Shown here one piece after another: positions 1 to 8,043 of a stretch of DNA of 64,000 nt. The DNA lies in assembly GCF_009709575.1 (NCBI RefSeq), contig NZ_WIXO01000001.1:4838001-4902000 (forward strand), in the 5' to 3' direction. The translations under genes and the position numbers were made by a program. Within the stretch, counting starts at the first letter, position 1. Each line of letters starts with the position of its first letter. The notes under the pieces were generated by a model that saw nothing but the letters and a program-made list of their open reading frames with translations, searched no databases and was not told the DNA's origin. The DNA comes from Streptomyces taklimakanensis (lineage in GTDB: Bacteria; Actinomycetota; Actinomycetes; Streptomycetales; Streptomycetaceae).

Positions 1-650
1 CCGTCGATCGCCTGGAGGTCGTGGGCGCGGGCGGCCATCAGGATGCGCATCAGGATGTAGTGGTAGGCGTCGGCCGGGTAGCCCGGCGGCTGTTCGCCCA
101 CGACCAGGGACTTCATGTTGATGGAGGCCATGAAGTCGGCCGGGCCGAAGACGATGGTCTCCAGCCGCGGCGAGGCCGCCGCGATCTCGTCGACGTTCAC
201 CAGGCCCCTGGCGTTCTCGATCTGCGCCTCGATGCCGATGCGGCCGACCTCGAGGCCCATCGTCGTCTCGATCTGGGTCAGCAGCATGTCCAACGCCTTG
301 ACCTGGGCGGCGTCCTGCACCTTCGGCAGCATGAGGCAGTCCAGGTTGGCGCCCGCGCCCTCGACGACCGTGACCACGTCGCGGTACGTCCAGTGGGTGG
401 TCCAGTCGTTGACGCGCACGACCCGGGTCTTGCCCGTCCAGTCGCCCTCGTTGAGGAACTTCACGATGGTGTTGCGGGCCTCGGGCTTGGCCAGCGGCGC
501 GCAGGCGTCCTCCAGGTCCAGGAAGACCTGGTCGGCCGCCAGGCCCTGGGCCTTCTCCAGGAAGCGCGGGTTGCTCCCGGGGACGGCCAGGCAGGAACGG
601 CGCGGCCGCAGCCGGTTCACGGAAGCGGACGTGCGTGCGGGGGGCGTCAT
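1..650 (-). CDS. mcl: HpcH/HpaI aldolase family, malyl-CoA lyase-like (3' end cut off)
   Basis: A CoA-ester lyase of the HpcH/HpaI-CitE family; in the ethylmalonyl-CoA pathway such enzymes cleave beta-methylmalyl-CoA to glyoxylate and propionyl-CoA. The first 216 codons are visible and the gene runs off the left edge. The ATG at 650 opens with MTPPARTSASVNRLRP and is followed by SCLAVPGSNPRF, the acidic stretch VFLDLEDACAP, PKVQ and FGPADFMAS, all family hallmarks. The start overlaps the stop of the mutase gene (ATGA), so the two are translationally coupled. Substrate specificity is inferred from the neighbours; a citrate lyase beta-like protein is the alternative. Confidence 0.85.
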   Translation of the reverse strand, partial: MTPPARTSASVNRLRPRRSCLAVPGSNPRFLEKAQGLAADQVFLDLEDACAPLAKPEARNTIVKFLNEGDWTGKTRVVRVNDWTTHWTYRDVVTVVEGAGANLDCLMLPKVQDAAQVKALDMLLTQIETTMGLEVGRIGIEAQIENARGLVNVDEIAAASPRLETIVFGPADFMASINMKSLVVGEQPPGYPADAYHYILMRILMAARAHDLQAID

Positions 651-2659
651 GCGGGGACCTCCAGGGGGTCGAGCTTGTTCGCTGTGCGGATCTCGTCGAC
701 GATACGGCCGATGATCTCCGTGATGCCGAAGTCCTTCGGGGTGAAGACCGCGGCGACTCCGGCGGAGCGCAGCGCCTCGGCGTCGGCGCGCGGAATGATG
801 CCGCCGACGATGACGGGGATGTCCTCCACACCGGCCCGGCGCAGCCGGTCCAGCACGTCGGGCACCAGCTCGGCGTGCGAGCCGGAGAGGATCGACAGCC
901 CGACGCAGTGCACGTCCTCGGCGACGGCCGCCGACACGATCTGCTCGGGAGTGAGCCGGATGCCCTGGTAGACCACCTCGAAGCCCGCGTCGCGGGCCCG
1001 CACCGCGATCTGCTCGGCCCCGTTGCTGTGCCCGTCCAGGCCGGGCTTGCCGACCAGCAGGCGCAGGGCGCCGCAGCCCAGCTCGGCGGTGGTGGCCGCC
1101 ACCTTCGCGCGCACGGAGGCGAGCGCGGAACCCTCCTCGGCGCCGGTGGCCACCGGCGCCGAACTCACCCCGGTGGGGGCCCGGTACTCGCCGAAGACGT
1201 CCCGCAGCGCCCAGGCCCACTCCCCGGTGGTCACCCCGGCGCGGGCGCACTCGACGGTGGCCGGCATCAGGTTGCCGTCGCCCGCGGCGACCCGCTTCAG
1301 CTCGGCCAGCGCCCGGTGGGCGCGGCCCTCGTCCCGCTCGTCCCGCCACCGCTGGAGGGCGGCGACGACGTTCCGCTCCACCGCCGTGTCCACGGTCATG
1401 ACGGCCGTGTCCAGGTCGGCGGTGAGCGGGCTGGGCTCGGTGGACTCGAAGCAGTTGACCCCGACGATCTTCTCCTCGCCGGACTCGATGCGGGCCCGCC
1501 GTTCGGCGTGCGAGGCGACCAGCCGCGACTTCAGGTAGCCGGACTCCACCGCGGCCATGGCGCCCCCCATCTCCTGGACGCGCTCGATCTCGGCCCACGC
1601 GCCCTCGGTCAGCTCGGCGGTCCTGGCCTCCACCACGCGCGACCCGGCGAACAGGTCGTCGTACTCCAGCAGGTCGCTCTCGTGGGCGAGCACCTGTTGG
1701 ATGCGGAGCGACCACTGTTGGTCCCAGGGCCGGGGCAGGCCCAGCGCCTCGTTCCAGGCGGGCAGCTGCACGGCGCGGGCACGGGCGTCCTTGGAGAGGG
1801 TGACGGCCAGCATCTCCAGCACGATCCGCTGGACGTTGTTCTCCGGCTGCGCCTCGGTCAGCCCGAGGGAGTTGACCTGGACGCCGTAGCGGAAGCGGCG
1901 GTGCCTGGGGTCCTCGATCCCGTAGCGCTCGCGCGTGATCCGGTCCCAGATGCGGGTGAAGGCCCGCATCTTGCACATCTCCTCGACGAAGCGGACGCCC
2001 GCGTTGACGAAGAAGGAGATCCGTCCGACGACGTCGCCCATCCGCTCGGCCGCCACCTGTCCGGAGTCGCGCACCGCGTCCAGCACCGCGATGGCCGTCG
2101 ACATGGCGTACGCGATCTCCTGCACCGGGGTGGCCCCGGCCTCCTGCAGGTGGTAGCTGCAGATGTTGATCGGGTTCCACCTGGGCATGTTCGCCACGGT
2201 GTGGGCGATCACGTCGGTGGTCAGGCGCAGGGAGGGACCCGGCGGGAAGACGTGCGTCCCGCGCGAGAGGTACTCCTTGACGATGTCGTTCTGCGTCGTC
2301 CCCGACAGCCCGGAGACGTCCGCGCCCTGTTCCTCGGCGACCACCTGGTACAGCGCCAGCAGCCACATGGCGGTGGCGTTGATGGTCATCGAGGTGTTCG
2401 TCCGCTCCAGGGGGATGCCGTGGAACAGCCGCCGCATGTCGCCCAGGTGGGAGACCGGGACCCCGACCCGGCCGACCTCGCCGCGGGCGAGGACGTGGTC
2501 GGGGTCGTAGCCGGTCTGGGTGGGCAGGTCGAACGCGACCGACAGCCCCGTCTGGCCCTTGGCGAGGTTGCGGCGGTACAGCTCGTTGGACGCCTCGGCC
2601 GTGGAGTGCCCGGCGTACGTCCGCATCAGCCACGGACGGTCCTTCCGGCGCTCTGCCAT
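647..2659 (-). CDS. meaA: Ethylmalonyl-CoA mutase (MeaA), adenosylcobalamin-dependent
   Basis: A 670-residue, single-chain acyl-CoA mutase that interconverts ethylmalonyl-CoA and methylsuccinyl-CoA. The N-terminal TIM-barrel substrate domain (about 1-520) has FDLPTQTGYD, NTSMTINATA and NICSYHLQEAGA. The C-terminal B12-binding domain (about 535-660) has the cobalamin motif KPGLDGHSNGAEQIA with the lower-ligand His, plus GLSILSGSH and IIPRADAEAL. It starts 10 bases after the ccr stop and overlaps the lyase gene. The name MeaA is long used for this Streptomyces protein. Context with ccr makes ethylmalonyl-CoA far more likely than methylmalonyl- or isobutyryl-CoA as substrate. Confidence 0.95.
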   Translation of the reverse strand: MAERRKDRPWLMRTYAGHSTAEASNELYRRNLAKGQTGLSVAFDLPTQTGYDPDHVLARGEVGRVGVPVSHLGDMRRLFHGIPLERTNTSMTINATAMWLLALYQVVAEEQGADVSGLSGTTQNDIVKEYLSRGTHVFPPGPSLRLTTDVIAHTVANMPRWNPINICSYHLQEAGATPVQEIAYAMSTAIAVLDAVRDSGQVAAERMGDVVGRISFFVNAGVRFVEEMCKMRAFTRIWDRITRERYGIEDPRHRRFRYGVQVNSLGLTEAQPENNVQRIVLEMLAVTLSKDARARAVQLPAWNEALGLPRPWDQQWSLRIQQVLAHESDLLEYDDLFAGSRVVEARTAELTEGAWAEIERVQEMGGAMAAVESGYLKSRLVASHAERRARIESGEEKIVGVNCFESTEPSPLTADLDTAVMTVDTAVERNVVAALQRWRDERDEGRAHRALAELKRVAAGDGNLMPATVECARAGVTTGEWAWALRDVFGEYRAPTGVSSAPVATGAEEGSALASVRAKVAATTAELGCGALRLLVGKPGLDGHSNGAEQIAVRARDAGFEVVYQGIRLTPEQIVSAAVAEDVHCVGLSILSGSHAELVPDVLDRLRRAGVEDIPVIVGGIIPRADAEALRSAGVAAVFTPKDFGITEIIGRIVDEIRTANKLDPLEVPA

Positions 2660-2668
2660 GGGTGCCCC

Positions 2669-4006
2669 CTACACGTTCCGGAAGCGGTTGATGGCGTCGA
2701 TGTGCTTCGCGCGCTTCTCCTCGTCGCGCACGCCCATGCCCTCCCGCGGTGCGAGGCACAGCACGCCGACCTTGCCCTGGTGGGCGTTGCGGTGCACGTC
2801 GTGGGCGGCCTGCCCGGTCTCGTGCAGGGGGTAGGTCTTCGAGAGGGTGGGGTGGATCTTCCCCTTGGCGATCAGACGGTTGGCCTCCCACGCCTCGCGG
2901 TAGTTGGCGAAGTGGGAGCCGACGATGCGCTTCAGCGACATCCACAGGTAGCGGTTGTCGTAGCTGTGCAGGTAGCCGGAGGTGGAGGCGCAGGTGACGA
3001 TGGTGCCGCCCTTGCGGGTGACGTAGACGGAGGCACCGAAGGTCTCGCGTCCGGGGTGCTCGAAGACGATGTCCACGTCCTCGCCGCCGGTCAGCTCGCG
3101 GATGCGCTTGCCGAAGCGCTTCCACTCCTTGGGGTCCTGGGTGTGCTCGTCCTTCCAGAACCGGTAGTCCTCGGCCGAACGGTCGATGATCGCCTCCGCG
3201 CCCATGGCCCGGCAGAGCTCCGCCTTCTTCTCGCTGGAGACCACGCAGACGGGGTTGGCGCCGCCGGCCAGCGCGAACTGGGTGGCGTAGGAGCCCAGGC
3301 CGCCGGAGGCGCCCCAGATCAGCACGTTGTCGCCCTGCTTCATCCCGGCGCCGTTGCGGGAGACCAGCTGCCGGTAGGCGGTGGAGTTCACCAGGCCCGG
3401 AGCGGCCGCCTCCTCCCAGGACAGGTGGGCGGGCTTGGGCATGAGCTGGTTGGACTTCACCAGCGCGATCTCGGCCAGGCCGCCGAAGTTGGTCTCGAAG
3501 CCCCAGATGCGCTGCTCGGGGTCGAGCATGGTGTCGTCGTGGCCGTCGGCGCTCTCCAACTCCACCGACAGGCAGTGGGCGACGACCTCGTCGCCGGGCC
3601 GCCAGGCGCCCACGCCGGGACCGGTGCGCAGCACCACGCCCGCCAGGTCGGAGCCGATGATGTGGTACGGCAGGTCGTGGCGCTTGGCCAGCGGCGAGGT
3701 GCGGCCGTAGCGCTCCAGGAAGCCGAAGGTCGGCAGCGGCTCGAAGATCGAGGTCCACACCGAGTTGTAGTTCACGGAGCTGGCCATCACCGCCACCAGG
3801 GCCTCGCCGGGCCCCAGTTCGGGCACCGGGACCTCGTCCAGGTGCAGCGACTTGCGGGGGTCCTTCTCCCGGGTGGGCAGGCCGTCGAACATCTCGACCT
3901 CGTCCTTGTGCACGGTCACCGCGCGGTAGGACTCGGGCAGGGCGAGGTGGGCGAAGTCTGCGGGCGTGCTGTCCGACGCGAGGATCGCGTCCAGGATGTC
4001 CTTCAC
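2669..4006 (-). CDS. ccr: Crotonyl-CoA carboxylase/reductase
   Basis: A 445-residue enzyme of the zinc-independent MDR superfamily that reductively carboxylates crotonyl-CoA to ethylmalonyl-CoA with NADPH and CO2, feeding acetate assimilation and polyketide extender units. It shows ASSVNYNSVWTSIFEP, the NADPH-binding GASGGLGSYATQFA and FEHPGRETFGAS, typical of Streptomyces Ccr. The GTG at 4006 (VKDILDAILAS) is chosen because GGAGG sits 5 bases upstream and homologues begin there, although the frame stays open to 4231. It is the first gene of ccr-meaA-mcl. Two TetR-type palindromes lie about 190 bases upstream, leaving an unusually long leader of about 180 bases. Confidence 0.96.
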   Translation of the reverse strand: MKDILDAILASDSTPADFAHLALPESYRAVTVHKDEVEMFDGLPTREKDPRKSLHLDEVPVPELGPGEALVAVMASSVNYNSVWTSIFEPLPTFGFLERYGRTSPLAKRHDLPYHIIGSDLAGVVLRTGPGVGAWRPGDEVVAHCLSVELESADGHDDTMLDPEQRIWGFETNFGGLAEIALVKSNQLMPKPAHLSWEEAAAPGLVNSTAYRQLVSRNGAGMKQGDNVLIWGASGGLGSYATQFALAGGANPVCVVSSEKKAELCRAMGAEAIIDRSAEDYRFWKDEHTQDPKEWKRFGKRIRELTGGEDVDIVFEHPGRETFGASVYVTRKGGTIVTCASTSGYLHSYDNRYLWMSLKRIVGSHFANYREAWEANRLIAKGKIHPTLSKTYPLHETGQAAHDVHRNAHQGKVGVLCLAPREGMGVRDEEKRAKHIDAINRFRNV

Positions 4007-4193
4007 GTGGGCCTCCGGCGAGCGTTCGGGGACGCTTGAGGGTCGCTGGGGTCTTCTTCGGTCTCTGAGCTGCTGTGCCGTCGGTTCGGCGAGGGTGTTG
4101 CGGCTCGGCGCGGTAGCGCTGAAGGCCTGTGACGCAGGCGTCCGGACGCACGGCAGTGACCGTGGGGACGGTGCCCGGACACCGAGCACGTTA

Positions 4194-4229
4194 TGGCACT
4201 GCGTGCCAGTGCACAAGGCACTACGTGCC
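4194..4229. promoter_or_regulatory. Tandem TetR-type operators upstream of ccr
   Basis: Two palindromes GGCAC-N3-GTGCC are centred at 4201 and 4223, exactly 22 bases (about two helical turns) apart. The left copy extends to TGGCAC-TGC-GTGCCA (4194-4208); the right is GGCAC-TAC-GTGCC (4217-4229). A CATAAC-like -10 for ccr (minus strand, 4189-4194) abuts the left copy, so bound repressor should block ccr. The adjacent TetR gene is the obvious ligand. Sequence is seen directly; binding is inferred. Confidence 0.7.
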
Positions 4230-4269
4230 AAGAATTTCTCTCAACTGTCCCCGGGGCCGCCCACATGAG

Positions 4270-4306
4270 CGAGCGCGGCCGCCTCTCGATGAGGCGACCG
4301 CGCTCG
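4270..4306 (-). terminator. Hairpin after tetR
   Basis: Inverted repeat GAGCGCGG-C-CGCCTC / GAGGCG-A-CCGCGCTC with loop TCGAT and one C-A mismatch, 71 bases past the tetR stop. It probably ends the hydroxyacyl-CoA dehydrogenase/tetR transcript before the ccr promoter. Confidence 0.6.
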
Positions 4307-4376
4307 TGTGTGCTGTCGTGTCGTTCTCTGTCGAACCGTTCCGCTTCGTTCCGCCGCGGAAGGCGGCACTCGGTGC

Positions 4377-5195
4377 TCAGCCCTTGCGCAGGGCCTCCTC
4401 AAGGGTGCGCATCACCCGCTCCAGCGGCGCGTCCGTACGCGCCACCGCCACCAGCACCTCGCCGGTGTCGCTCACCGCGGCGCGCTCGACCTCCACGGCG
4501 TTCCCCGCCGCGGGGAACGGACCCCCGCCGGCCGTCGCCCGGCCGGCCACGAAGCCCGTCCCGAAGGTCCGCCGCACCGTGGCGAAGGCCCGGTCGAGTT
4601 GGGCCTCCACGTCCCCCTGGCCGCCCGCCCGCAGCCAGCGCCGCAGCACGTGGTTGTGCGCGGTGACCACCGCCGACGCGGCCACCTCCGCCAGCAGCGG
4701 TTCGTCCGGGCCGGCGTCGTCGCCGTCCCGGTGGGAGAGCGCGGCCTCGTCGAAGTGGCCCAGCAGGTAGCGCGTGAACAACCGCTCGTAGCGGGCCACC
4801 GAGGCGATCTCCCGCTCCCGCAGGGTGGGCACCTTGCGGGTGAGCTTGTACCGCTCGACCGAGACCGCCGGGGAGGCCGCGTACATCTTCATGACCTCCT
4901 TGATGCCCCGGCAGACGGTGTCCAGCGGGTTCTCGTGCGGAGGCGCGGCGTCCAACACCGCACGGGCCCGTTCCAGGGTGTCGTCGTGGTCCGGGAAGAT
5001 CGCCTCCTCCTTGGAGCGGAAGTGCCGGAAGAAGGTGCGTCGGGCCACGCCGGCCGCCGCGGCGATCTCGTCGACCGTGGTCTCCTCGTAGCCCTTGGTG
5101 GCGAAGAGTTCCATCGCGGCCGCGGCCAACTCCCGACGCATCTTCAGTCGCTGGTTCGGCACCTGGGGACGCGCGGGCTTCACGGTCTGGGACAT
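4377..5195 (-). CDS. TetR/AcrR family transcriptional regulator
   Basis: A 272-residue repressor. The N-terminal helix-turn-helix is clear (about residues 20-66): AAAMELFATKGYEETTVDEI, AAGVARRTFFRHF and SKEEAIFPD. The C-terminal ligand domain is longer than usual and ends in an Ala/Gly-rich stretch (about 225-270). The ATG at 5195 (MSQTVKPARPQVP) begins the conserved region; the frame is open further upstream only as a shadow. It lies between the hydroxyacyl-CoA dehydrogenase and ccr on the same strand. The likely target is the double palindrome at 4194-4229, and an acyl-CoA intermediate is a plausible but unproven ligand. Confidence 0.9.
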   Translation of the reverse strand: MSQTVKPARPQVPNQRLKMRRELAAAAMELFATKGYEETTVDEIAAAAGVARRTFFRHFRSKEEAIFPDHDDTLERARAVLDAAPPHENPLDTVCRGIKEVMKMYAASPAVSVERYKLTRKVPTLREREIASVARYERLFTRYLLGHFDEAALSHRDGDDAGPDEPLLAEVAASAVVTAHNHVLRRWLRAGGQGDVEAQLDRAFATVRRTFGTGFVAGRATAGGGPFPAAGNAVEVERAAVSDTGEVLVAVARTDAPLERVMRTLEEALRKG

Positions 5196-5302
5196 GTGTG
5201 GAACGGTACACGGCCCACCACCGCCGGCGGACGGTTCACCGGGCTCCAGCAGCCCGCCCCACCCGGGATCCGCGTGCGGCGGGAAGGCCCGGTCCGCCCC
5301 GG

Positions 5303-7087
5303 TCACCGCCTCGCGTACTCGCGGAAGCCGCGCCCCGTCTTGCGGCCCGTGCGGCCCGCCGCCACCAGGTGCTCCAACAGCGGAGCCGGAGCCAGGCCCG
5401 GCTCGCGGAACTCCCGGTGCAGCACCCGCTCGATCGCCAACGACACGTCCAGGCCGACCACGTCCAACAACTCGAACGGCCCCATCGGGTAGCCGCCGCC
5501 GAGCTTCATGGCCGTGTCGATGTCGTCCATGGTCGCGTAGTGCTCCTGCACCATCTTGACCGCGTTGTTCAGGTACGGGAAGAGCAGCGCGTTGACGATG
5601 AAGCCCGCCCGGTCGCCGCAGTCCACCGGGTGCTTGCGGAGCGAGGCGCACACCTCGCGCGCGGTGGCGTGGACGTCGTCGTCGGTCAGCACGGTGCGGA
5701 CCACCTCGACCAGCTTCATCGCGGGCGCGGGGTTGAAGAAGTGCATCCCGACGACGTCCTGCGGACGCGAGGTGGCGCGGGCGCAGGCGACCACGGGCAG
5801 CGAGGAGGTGGTGGTGGCCAGCACCGCGCCCGGCCTGCACACCGCGTCCAACGTCGCGAACAGGCTCCTCTTGACCGCCAGGTCCTCGGCCACCGCCTCG
5901 ACGACCAGGTCGACGTCGGCCAGCGCGGCCGGCTCGCCGGCCGGAACGATCCCGGCCAGGGCCTCCTCGCGGGCCTCGGCCGTCATCCGGCCCTTCCGGA
6001 CCGACCGCTCCAGCGAGGAGGCGACGCGCGCCCTGGCCCGCTCCGCCTTCTCCACGCCGCGGGCGACCAGCACCACCCGGTGGCCCGCGGTGGCGAACAC
6101 CTGGGCGATGCCGCAGGCCATGGTGCCCGACCCCACCACGCCGACCGAGCGCACCTCGCGCGGCGTCCCGGTGGTCCCGCCCTCGCGCGGGGCCGGCGCG
6201 TCCGGCACGACGGTCGCCGACCCGGGCGCCTCGTAGGTGTAGAAGCCGCGGCCGGCCTTGCGGCCGGTCAGACCGGCGGCGGCAAGCCGGCCCAGGATCG
6301 GCGCGGGCGCGTGGAGCCGGTCGCGGGAGGCGGCGTACATCGCCTCCAGGACGGTGCGGGCGGTGTCGACGCCGATCAGGTCCAGCAGGGCCAGCGGGCC
6401 CATCGGCAGACCGCAGCCCAACCGCATCGCGGCGTCGATGTCCTCGCGGGTGGCGTACTTCGCCTCGTACATCGCCGCGGCCTGGTTGAGGTAGCCGAAC
6501 AGCAGGCCGTCGGCGACGAAGCCGGGCCGGTCGCCGACCGCGATCGGTTCCTTGCCCAGGTCGTGGGCGAGGTCGGTGACCGCGGCGACCGCCTCGGGGG
6601 AGGTCAGCACGCTGGAGACGACCTCGACCAGCTTCATCGCGGGCGCGGGGTTGAAGAAGTGCAGGCCCACCACCCGCTCGGGGTGGGCGGAGTCGGCGGC
6701 CAGACGGGTGACCGACAGGGCATTGGTGCCGGTGGCGATGACGGCCGACGGCTCGACGATGTCGTCGAGTTCGGTGATCACCCGGTGCTTGGTCGCGTAG
6801 TCCTCCGGCACGACCTCGACGACCAGATCGGCCTCGGCGGCCGCCCGGAGGTCGCCGAAGGCGCGGAAGCGGGCGAGCGTGTCCCGCCGCTCCCGCTCGG
6901 TGAGCCGCCCGCGCTCCACGGCGCGGGCGGTGGAGGACTCCAGGGCGGCGACGGCCCGGCGGGTGGCGTTCTCGTCGATGTCGATGCCGACGACCTCGCG
7001 GCCGGAGCGGGCCAGGACCTCGGCGATGCCGGTGCCCATGGTGCCGAGGCCGACCACGGCGACGGTGGGGAGGGTGGGACGGTCCAT
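5303..7087 (-). CDS. 3-hydroxyacyl-CoA dehydrogenase, tandemly duplicated fusion
   Basis: A 594-residue protein made of two complete 3-hydroxybutyryl-CoA dehydrogenase modules. Each has a Rossmann motif (VVGLGTMGTGIAEV near residue 11; VVGSGTMACGIAQV near 318), the conserved HFFNPAPAMKLVEVV and a C-terminal helical domain ending in TGRKxGRGFY/REY. It likely oxidises or reduces C4 hydroxyacyl-CoA, supplying crotonyl-CoA to Ccr. It is the first gene of the minus-strand block, with 107 bases before tetR. The two halves have diverged (for example VVEVVPEDY versus VVEAVAEDL), so the duplication is old. Single-module homologues are about 285 residues. Confidence 0.92.
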   Translation of the reverse strand: MDRPTLPTVAVVGLGTMGTGIAEVLARSGREVVGIDIDENATRRAVAALESSTARAVERGRLTERERRDTLARFRAFGDLRAAAEADLVVEVVPEDYATKHRVITELDDIVEPSAVIATGTNALSVTRLAADSAHPERVVGLHFFNPAPAMKLVEVVSSVLTSPEAVAAVTDLAHDLGKEPIAVGDRPGFVADGLLFGYLNQAAAMYEAKYATREDIDAAMRLGCGLPMGPLALLDLIGVDTARTVLEAMYAASRDRLHAPAPILGRLAAAGLTGRKAGRGFYTYEAPGSATVVPDAPAPREGGTTGTPREVRSVGVVGSGTMACGIAQVFATAGHRVVLVARGVEKAERARARVASSLERSVRKGRMTAEAREEALAGIVPAGEPAALADVDLVVEAVAEDLAVKRSLFATLDAVCRPGAVLATTTSSLPVVACARATSRPQDVVGMHFFNPAPAMKLVEVVRTVLTDDDVHATAREVCASLRKHPVDCGDRAGFIVNALLFPYLNNAVKMVQEHYATMDDIDTAMKLGGGYPMGPFELLDVVGLDVSLAIERVLHREFREPGLAPAPLLEHLVAAGRTGRKTGRGFREYARR

Positions 7088-7397
7088 CACGGGACTCCAG
7101 AGGGGAAAGAAGCGGTGACGACTGAAAGGGAAGAGGAGAATCGAGAGAGCGCGCGGGCGGGCGCGACCGCGCCGCCCCGCGTCGTACGCGGGCGCCGAAC
7201 GAGCCGAACGGCCCTGTCCCGGGGCCGTGCTCGGCCCGCGTGGGGGTGCCGAACCGACTGCGCGTCGGACGGCTGCGTCACCAGGCCGTCCGATTGAGCG
7301 GGGGTACCGCTCCGATGAGCAGGTTAACGCGCGGGTAAGGGCGCCGCCAGGGGGTAGACCGCTTCCAGGGGTGTGGCACATACCACAGGGAGGTGGC
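7088..7397. other. Divergent intergenic region with two palindromes
   Basis: A 310-base gap between the dehydrogenase and the HEAT gene. It holds a GAGCGG-GGGTA-CCGCTC hairpin (7296-7312) and a TGTGG-N6-CCACA palindrome (7372-7387) ending two bases before the ribosome site of the HEAT gene. The rest shows nothing I can name. Confidence 0.5.
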
Positions 7398-8009
7398 GTG
7401 CCGGTGGAAGCTGTGGGGAACACCATGGGGACGGTGGACGGCGCACTGGTGGAGCGACTGCGGGACGAGGCCCGCACCGAACCGGACCGGTTCGAGCGGC
7501 TGTTGGCCCTGGCCCGGCAGGACGCACCCGCCGCCCGCGACGCGCTCGCCGCCGAACTCACCGCCCCCGGGCGGCCGTTGTGGGCTCGGGAACTGGCCGC
7601 CTGTTCGCTGGGCGGGGCCGGCGACCGCCGCGCCTTCGAGACGCTGGTGTTCCTGCTCAACCACCGCGACCCGGCCCGCTGCGCGGCCGCCGCCCGCGCC
7701 CTGTTGGCCCTGGACGACCCGCGCACCGCACGGGCCGCCGCGGCGCTGGCCGACAACGAACTGCGCGTCTCCTACGCCCTCCACCCCGTCAGACTGCTCA
7801 CCGCGCTGCGCTCGCCGCTGTCCGCGCCCACCCTCATCCGTGTGCTGGACCGGCTGTTGGCGAGCCCCTGCCGCCCCTGGCCGGTGGCGCGGGCCTGCGT
7901 CGAGGGCCTGGGGGAGCTCGGTGACGCGCGGGCCCGACTGGTGCTGCTCGCCGCCCGGGAGCGCGAGGAGCTGCGCGCCGCGGCCGACGAGGCGCTGCGG
8001 CGGCTGTGA
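7398..8009 (+). CDS. HEAT-repeat protein
   Basis: A 203-residue, Ala/Leu/Arg-rich protein made of short paired helices with the HEAT pattern, for example LAACSLGGAGDRRAFETLVF, AARALLALDDPRTARAAAAL and ARACVEGLGELGDARARLVL. No catalytic motif or membrane segment is visible, so it is a likely scaffold or binding protein. GGAGG at 7389-7393 favours the GTG at 7398; a GTG at 7404 or ATG at 7425 are possible. It is monocistronic, convergent with the MocR gene. Function is not known. Confidence 0.75.
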   Translation: MPVEAVGNTMGTVDGALVERLRDEARTEPDRFERLLALARQDAPAARDALAAELTAPGRPLWARELAACSLGGAGDRRAFETLVFLLNHRDPARCAAAARALLALDDPRTARAAAALADNELRVSYALHPVRLLTALRSPLSAPTLIRVLDRLLASPCRPWPVARACVEGLGELGDARARLVLLAAREREELRAAADEALRRL

Positions 8010-8043
8010 GGCGGCCGCTTCCGCGACGGTCCGTCGCACGGGC

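Larger units (their letters stand above)
4007..4376. other. tetR-ccr intergenic region
   Basis: A 370-base stretch between tetR and ccr holding the terminator hairpin, the double operator, a weak CATAAC -10 and a leader of about 180 bases. The leader has no obvious B12 riboswitch or leader peptide that I can recognise. Confidence 0.6.

Noticed and set aside
635..4039. Very long plus-strand open frame opposite meaA and ccr
   Set aside because: It overlaps well-supported minus-strand enzymes, is rich in Arg/Gly/His typical of antisense high-GC frames and has no ribosome site.
4007..4190. B12 riboswitch in the ccr leader, since meaA needs B12
   Set aside because: No B12 box or recognisable aptamer could be seen.
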